A stretch of 11,410 nucleotides of DNA from Euperipatoides rowelli (taxonomy: Eukaryota; Onychophora; Udeonychophora; Euonychophora; Peripatopsidae): the NCBI GenBank assembly GCA_003024985.2, contig PXIH01S0033691.1; one strand, 5' to 3'. Both the position numbers and the translations under genes were made by a program. Below are positions 7,708 to 11,410 of this stretch, piece after piece. The number at the start of each line of letters is the position of its first letter. The stretch's first letter is position 1. The notes under the pieces are model-generated. The model saw nothing but the letters and a program-made list of their open reading frames with translations. It was not told the DNA's origin and did no database searches.

Positions 7708-7831
7708 TTTGCATTTTTTCTAACTGGGTTGTTTTATTTTAGAATAGATTGCCAGAATTATTGTGGAAGCTAGATCTGTCAATTCATTTAGGCATGAGTT
7801 GGATCAGTTTATGGATGGTTTAATGATTTAG
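7708..7831 (+). pseudogene. LINE pol C-terminal tail relic, copy 2
   Basis: A second version of the same C-terminal block. Fragments read FAFFLTGLF, NRLPELL and, after a frameshift, EARSVNSFRHELDQFMDGLM, ending at a stop at 7829-7831. An A-run (about 7880-7887) lies about 50 bp beyond and could be the remains of a 3' tail. It is distinct from copy 1 (EARSVNSF against QAKSVKSF) and about 20 bp away from it, so the two are tandem relics of related elements or a duplicated 3' end. Confidence 0.7.
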
Positions 7832-8075
7832 GTGTTGTAATGGGTATAGCCTACTTATTAATTGTTTTTTTTTTCAATTAAAAAAAATCTCAAAATTGAG
7901 ATAGTCTGATTCAAATTCACTTTGTATAAGTTATTGAATCTTTGGAAATTGATGGGCGGAACAGTTGGCAAACGTTAAAAGTTCTCAGCTCCCCTACCCT
8001 AACGACAGTTCCATACCCCCATTAGAATGTTAAGTACCATCTGAGATATGTTCAAAAGAACATGGTGAGGGAAAG

Positions 8076-8109
<34 letters not shown>

Positions 8110-8173
8110 TTGATGTTTGATAACATACAGTATCACAGATGGGCTGCTCATTTTAATGTTATGAGAGGTTTAG
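7832..8173. other. Non-coding stretch with a (GA)n microsatellite
   Basis: No coding sequence is recognised. Two small inverted repeats occur, TCTCAA/TTGAGA near 7888-7901 and ATGTTC/GAACAT at about 8048-8063, followed by the GA run at 8077-8108. Confidence 0.45.
8077..8108. repeat. (GA)n microsatellite
   Basis: About 32 bases of AG dinucleotide repeats with a single AAAG interruption near 8097-8100. Confidence 0.95.
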
Positions 8174-8254
8174 GGTGAATATTCACCATTTTGTGAAATT
8201 TTTCTTTAAAAAAATATATGGTATCTATACCGTATATTTAGCCTATAGGCTAAA
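8174..8254. repeat. Cluster of three palindromes
   Basis: Within 81 bp are GGTGAATATTCACC (8174-8187, a perfect 14-bp palindrome), an inverted repeat ATATATGGTAT/ATACCGTATAT (8214-8224 and 8227-8237, one mismatch, 2-base spacer) and TTTAGCCTATAGGCTAAA (8237-8254, a perfect 18-bp palindrome). The last two share one base. No gene is adjacent, so an operator role cannot be argued. Ends of small transposons or cruciform-prone DNA are possible. Confidence 0.8.
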
Positions 8255-8582
8255 ATGTTAAGTACTTTACATATCGATTTGCTTATCTTAATGATGACGT
8301 ATCCGGATGAAAATCGCTGGTGTGACGTCTTGAGTATGGACTACTCACATACTGGTAAAAATCAGAAAATCGAATAAAACTTAAGTATTTTGGTTAACAT
8401 GTTAATAACGAGGCATCAGGTTGAAAATTTATAGGTATGTCATACACATCTGCTATTATTGTACTAAATATTAAGACTTTATGACATCATATGTGGGTGT
8501 GGCACTTCGGTTAAAATTGAAAAATTTCTGATTAATAAAAAATATTCTAAGTCGATGGTGGATCATTTCTGCAAATCCTATT
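8255..8582. other. Non-coding stretch before the satellite
   Basis: No coding region is seen. Loosely recurring TGACGT/TGACATC motifs (about 8294, 8322 and 8482), followed within 10-25 bases by CCGG- or CTTCGG-like sequence, suggest a diverged repeat related to the ATGTCACTTCTGG start of the satellite next door. The similarity is too weak to annotate. Confidence 0.35.
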
Positions 8583-9184
8583 ATGTCACTTCTGGTCAGC
8601 CATCTTGAAAAGACCCAAATGGGGTTCAAATTTATCAATCCCATCATGCACCATAATCCATCTCATCTTGCATCATAATCCATCCCATCATGCATCTAGA
8701 AAAGATCCAGTTGGGTTTCAAAATTCTAGAGTGGGAGGGGCATATTACCCATCATGCATCTTGAAAATACCCAGATGGGTTTCAAAATTCTGGAGTGGGT
8801 GGGGCATATATCCCATCAGGCATCATAATAAACCCATCATGCATCAATATGTGACAACAAGTCTATATTTGGGCATAAAATGAGAATGAGACAAGAGTGA
8901 GAATGAGATGTCCTATCATGCATCATAATCCTACCAATAATGCATCATAATGTGATGTCATAGGCCATATATGGGTATATGAGAACAAGAGCAAAGCAAG
9001 AACAAGACAAGGGTGAGACTGAATGAGATGTCCCATCATGCATTATAATCCTACCCATAATACATCATAATGTGATGTCATATACCCATATATGGGAACA
9101 GGATGGCAGCCAGTTTGGTTTTTTAACTCGAAAAGGATGTCACCTCTGGACGCCATCTTGAAAAGACTCGGATTGGGCTCGAAA
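8583..9184. repeat. Compound minisatellite of units A and B
   Basis: Unit A, based on CATCTTGAAAAGACCCAGA followed by TGGGTTTCAAAATTCT, occurs at about 8601, 8693-8756, 8757-8820 (the middle two exactly 64 bp each) and again near 9155. The outer two copies share an upstream ATGTCAC(T/C)TCTGG (8583 and 9137). Unit B, with TGAGAATGAGACAAG, GAGATGTCC(C)ATCATGCAT, CATAATCCTACC and TAATGTGATGTCATA, occurs at 8881-8979 and 8980-9096, with a partial copy at about 8832-8880. The motif CATCATGCATCATAAT runs through both. Unit B2 ends in the 12-bp palindrome CCCATATATGGG (9085-9096). Open frames on both strands reflect the repeat and are not genes. Confidence 0.85.
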
Positions 9185-9917
9185 CCCTGTTTTATATCTA
9201 CTAGCAACTTTTGGTATGGTGATAAGATATTCAATTTAGACAGTCTGGTTTCATAAGAAAATCATCTAATGAATTTTGTAATACTTCTGAATGCATTTTC
9301 TATGCTTAAAAAATCTTTTTTATTCATGTAGGAAAATCCCTGGAGCCCAATATTCTATTAATGGCTGTATGTAAATGAAGTAAATCATTTTGAACATATC
9401 CATACCATATCAATAAATTTTATAGAATTTTTTATGTAACCAAATTTACTTATTTTCTTTGCAGTATATAATGCATGCTCTGAAAAATCAAAATTTTCAT
9501 CCAGGAAAACTCCCAAATCTTTATATGAGTTTGCAACTTTTAGATTAACATCATAAATTGAATAATTAAATATTTTATTTGTTTTACCAAAATGGGTAAC
9601 AACAGTCTTGTCCAGGTTAATCATTAGATTTTGTTGATTACATTTTTCTGAAATAAGATTTAGATCAGCCTCAAGAAGCATCCTATCATCATCTTTTTTA
9701 ATTCCCCATAGATATTTAATTCATCAGCGTAAATTAAATGTTAGATGAAATTCCTATATTTATCACTCACAAAAATATTAAATATTATAGAAAATAAAAC
9801 TCCTCCTTGTGGACTACCTATTGAAACTATTTCTGTTTTAGAAATGTTATTGTTTATTTTACTCTAATAAAGCGTTGATATATAAATGCATTTATCCATC
9901 TATACAGAACAAATGGG
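9180..9917 (-). pseudogene. LINE reverse transcriptase relic
   Basis: Part of a non-LTR retrotransposon pol, the enzyme for target-primed reverse transcription. Reading down from about 9917 are RWINAFIYQRFIRVK, then after a one-base frameshift near 9862 INNNISKTEIVSIGSPQGGV (the family's GVPQGSVLGPLLF block), a stop, and IYADELNIYGELKK. The catalytic YADD reads YADE (9731-9720), so the second catalytic aspartate is missing. After another frameshift a 98-codon stretch (9681-9385) gives the thumb block: LLEADLNLISEKC, NLMINLDKT and YKDLGVFLDENFDFSEHALY. Past more frameshifts come QPLIEYWAP, KKDFLSIENAFRSITKFIR and YETRLSKLNILSPYQKLL at about 9190-9250, typical of the region between RT and the C-terminus. 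The endonuclease and the final tail are missing. It joins the satellite directly. Confidence 0.88.
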
Positions 9918-10635
9918 AAATTAAAGTAGACAAATAGATTGAAATATATTCTGCATACTAGAAGGATGGGAGAGGGAGGAGGAATGGGGACAAGAGTATA
10001 ATCATTTACATCAATTGTATTTAGTTCGTAGGATGGCTTTTATCTAGCATAATTAATTAGAAATAGAGTGAATAAATTATTAAATAAATTTATCTAAATA
10101 AATTATTAAACTCAGAAATATTTAAAATATTTATTTTTTTCTTAGCTCTTTTGTACAGTATCTGACATTTGTAAAAATATTTAGAGCCTGAAGATATACT
10201 GTATTTTATTTGTGGTTTGAAGAAATTACCCAGGAAGATTTCACTACGTTCATCTATCTACGCAAGTGTATCATAATACCTAAAAGAATAGCATTGCTTT
10301 AAAAAAAAAAAAAAAAACTGTTCTCACTAATAGCTAGTTATTAGTTCCAGATTATTTTTCAAAACAGATTTAAAAAAAAAAAAATTTTTTTTCAACTATA
10401 ATATTGAAAATATGAAAGTTCATGATATTTAAATAATCATGACAAAATACAAAAGATTTGTTTTTGCTAACACTGTCTTTATATAAATGATATTTTTCAT
10501 CATTGACATTTTCATAGATCAAACTGTGCTATAAATTATTTAGACTAAGTGCCCCCCCCCCCTTTCAACAAAACTTATACAAGAAATAACTGCAGTTAGA
10601 TTTCTCTACTCAAGCAGGGACAGTGTCAGAAAGGC
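9918..10635. other. Non-coding AT-rich stretch
   Basis: No coding region, RNA gene or large repeat is recognisable. It contains a purine-rich segment (about 9961-9995), A17 at 10301-10317, A13 followed by T8 at 10372-10392, and C11 at 10552-10562. Confidence 0.5.
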
Positions 10636-10942
10636 TTAAAAAGATTCACCCCCCTCCCATTCCTGGGACATTTGATTAAAATGGGACCCCAATAAAAGGT
10701 GGATCTGGCAGAGGTAGCTGGTGAATGTTGTGCACGGGGGAGGTTGTTTGTACGGTTCATTGTGGATGTTATCAGCTGGGTGGGTGGGAGGTGCTGTAAG
10801 CCTGACAATGGGATCCAGGAACAAAACCTCTGGTAGCTGTTAGTTTTAAAGACTTTTAAATCCTTAAAATNAGCTCTGCTGATACTTAAAAAACAATTAA
10901 ATTTAAAAATCATTTAAATAACATACAGAAAGTTGTATTCAT
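10636..10942 (-). repeat. Dispersed repeat R2, copy b (inverted relative to copy a)
   Basis: The minus strand matches 2501-2770 from ATGAATACAACTTT (10942 downwards) to TTTTAATCAA near 10680, with weaker similarity continuing to about 10636. The GC-rich centre is kept but has diverged (TTCCTGGATCCCATTGTCAGG against CCCCGGTACCCATTGTGGGG). Two overlapping minus-strand open frames (10913-10626 and 10824-10636) have no counterpart in copy a and no known motif. An N lies at 10871. The R1 copy begins only about 25 bp further on. Confidence 0.72.
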
Positions 10943-10967
10943 CATATCGTATCGGTCAGAAATAACA

Positions 10968-11290
10968 CAATGTCCATGGACTGGATATACGTTGGAGAGC
11001 TGCCTGTCATCTAATGTTGAGGGCAGTCACTCTCAAAGGTAATGGCAACAATATTATGAAGGAGAAGCCTTTTATAACTTACAAGGCTAATTATACTGAA
11101 TGTATAATTAGCAAATTAGCATTGGCTCGCTCATTCCAGAGTTAGAACATTTGTGACGCATTTACTAATTAAAGTAAACATGTCACAGATGAAAGCAAAA
11201 AGTATGGAATGTACGAGAAAATGTAAACAAAAGATAAATAATTAAATGTTACAATATTTAATAAAATATAAACTGAACAATCGTCATACT
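10968..11290 (+). repeat. Dispersed repeat R1, copy b
   Basis: It matches copy a (299-614) in the same orientation from TCCATGGACTGG to AAACTGAACAATCG. The internal inverted repeat TAATTATAC (11088-11096) and GTATAATTA (11102-11110) is kept intact while the surrounding bases have drifted. No inverted partner arm is visible in the 120 bases left before the window ends, so it is a solitary arm or its partner lies outside. Confidence 0.75.
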
Positions 11291-11410
11291 CCTCCCCACT
11301 ATGAAAAAAAAAAAACATCACATATTTTTTTTTGTCAAAACACCAGTCTATAATCTTTCAAGAAAGAAAAAAAAAAATACGATACTATTAAACTTTAACT
11401 ATATTTCATA
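11291..11410. other. Low-complexity A/T-rich end of window
   Basis: Short A- and T-runs with no recognisable feature. No R1 arm in inverted orientation is seen. Confidence 0.5.

Noticed and set aside
8605-8883. 92-codon plus-strand open frame as a protein with internal repeats
   Set aside because: The repeated residues simply mirror satellite units A and B. It has no other support.
8583-9184. CRISPR array
   Set aside because: The units are adjacent tandem repeats of 64 and about 100 bp without unique spacers of constant length, and the surroundings are eukaryotic.
10626-10913. Two overlapping minus-strand open frames near 10.6-10.9 kb as genes
   Set aside because: They lie in the R2 repeat. 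The other R2 copy does not keep either frame, and the apparent proline/threonine-rich peptide has no known counterpart.
299-11290. R1a and R1b as the two LTRs of a roughly 11-kb retrotransposon
   Set aside because: They are direct repeats at both ends of the window, but an inverted third copy lies at 640-880, the arms differ by about a fifth to a quarter, and the interior holds unrelated relics in both orientations. A dispersed family fits better.

Overview
The window looks like AT-rich (roughly 70% by eye), gene-poor nuclear DNA of an animal, most likely an invertebrate. The reasons are scattered degraded transposon coding sequence of three metazoan-type classes (hAT DNA transposon, Gypsy-type LTR retrotransposon gag, non-LTR/LINE reverse transcriptase), microsatellites, diverged dispersed repeats, and no closely packed ORFs, ribosome binding sites or operons. 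The species cannot be named from this sequence. Isolated N bases (620, 2997, 6888, 10871) point to a draft assembly.

Layout. 1-298 has no gene, only a strong 9-bp hairpin. 299-880 holds two copies of a dispersed repeat, here called R1, arranged head to head as a foldback of about 580 bp. 881-2500 is non-coding apart from an inverted repeat and a GC-richer block near 1380-1490. 2501-2770 is one copy of a second repeat, R2. 2771-4966 is AT-rich with microsatellites and one weak candidate for a short exon (3603-3680).

4967-5531 (minus) is a broken Gypsy-type gag with a matrix/capsid-like N-terminus and a zinc knuckle. 5828-6644 (plus) is a frameshifted C-terminal half of a hAT transposase. 6746-6955 is a nearly perfect 105-bp tandem duplication. 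7536-7831 (plus) holds two consecutive copies of a LINE pol C-terminal tail. 8174-8254 is a cluster of perfect or near-perfect palindromes. 8583-9184 is a short compound satellite (units A and B with a CATCATGCATCATAAT-type motif). 9180-9917 (minus) is a LINE reverse transcriptase relic that runs directly into the satellite. 10636-10942 is an inverted second copy of R2, and 10968-11290 is a third R1 copy, 25 bp further on.

None of the coding sequences is intact, and I see no convincing host gene and no RNA gene. The genes do not work together; this is a nested graveyard of elements. The least expected items are the R1 foldback with its conserved internal palindrome, the R2/R1 adjacency, the LINE-satellite junction and the doubled LINE tail. 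I found no sign of a new functional system. All homology calls come from recognising protein family motifs by eye and were not searched.
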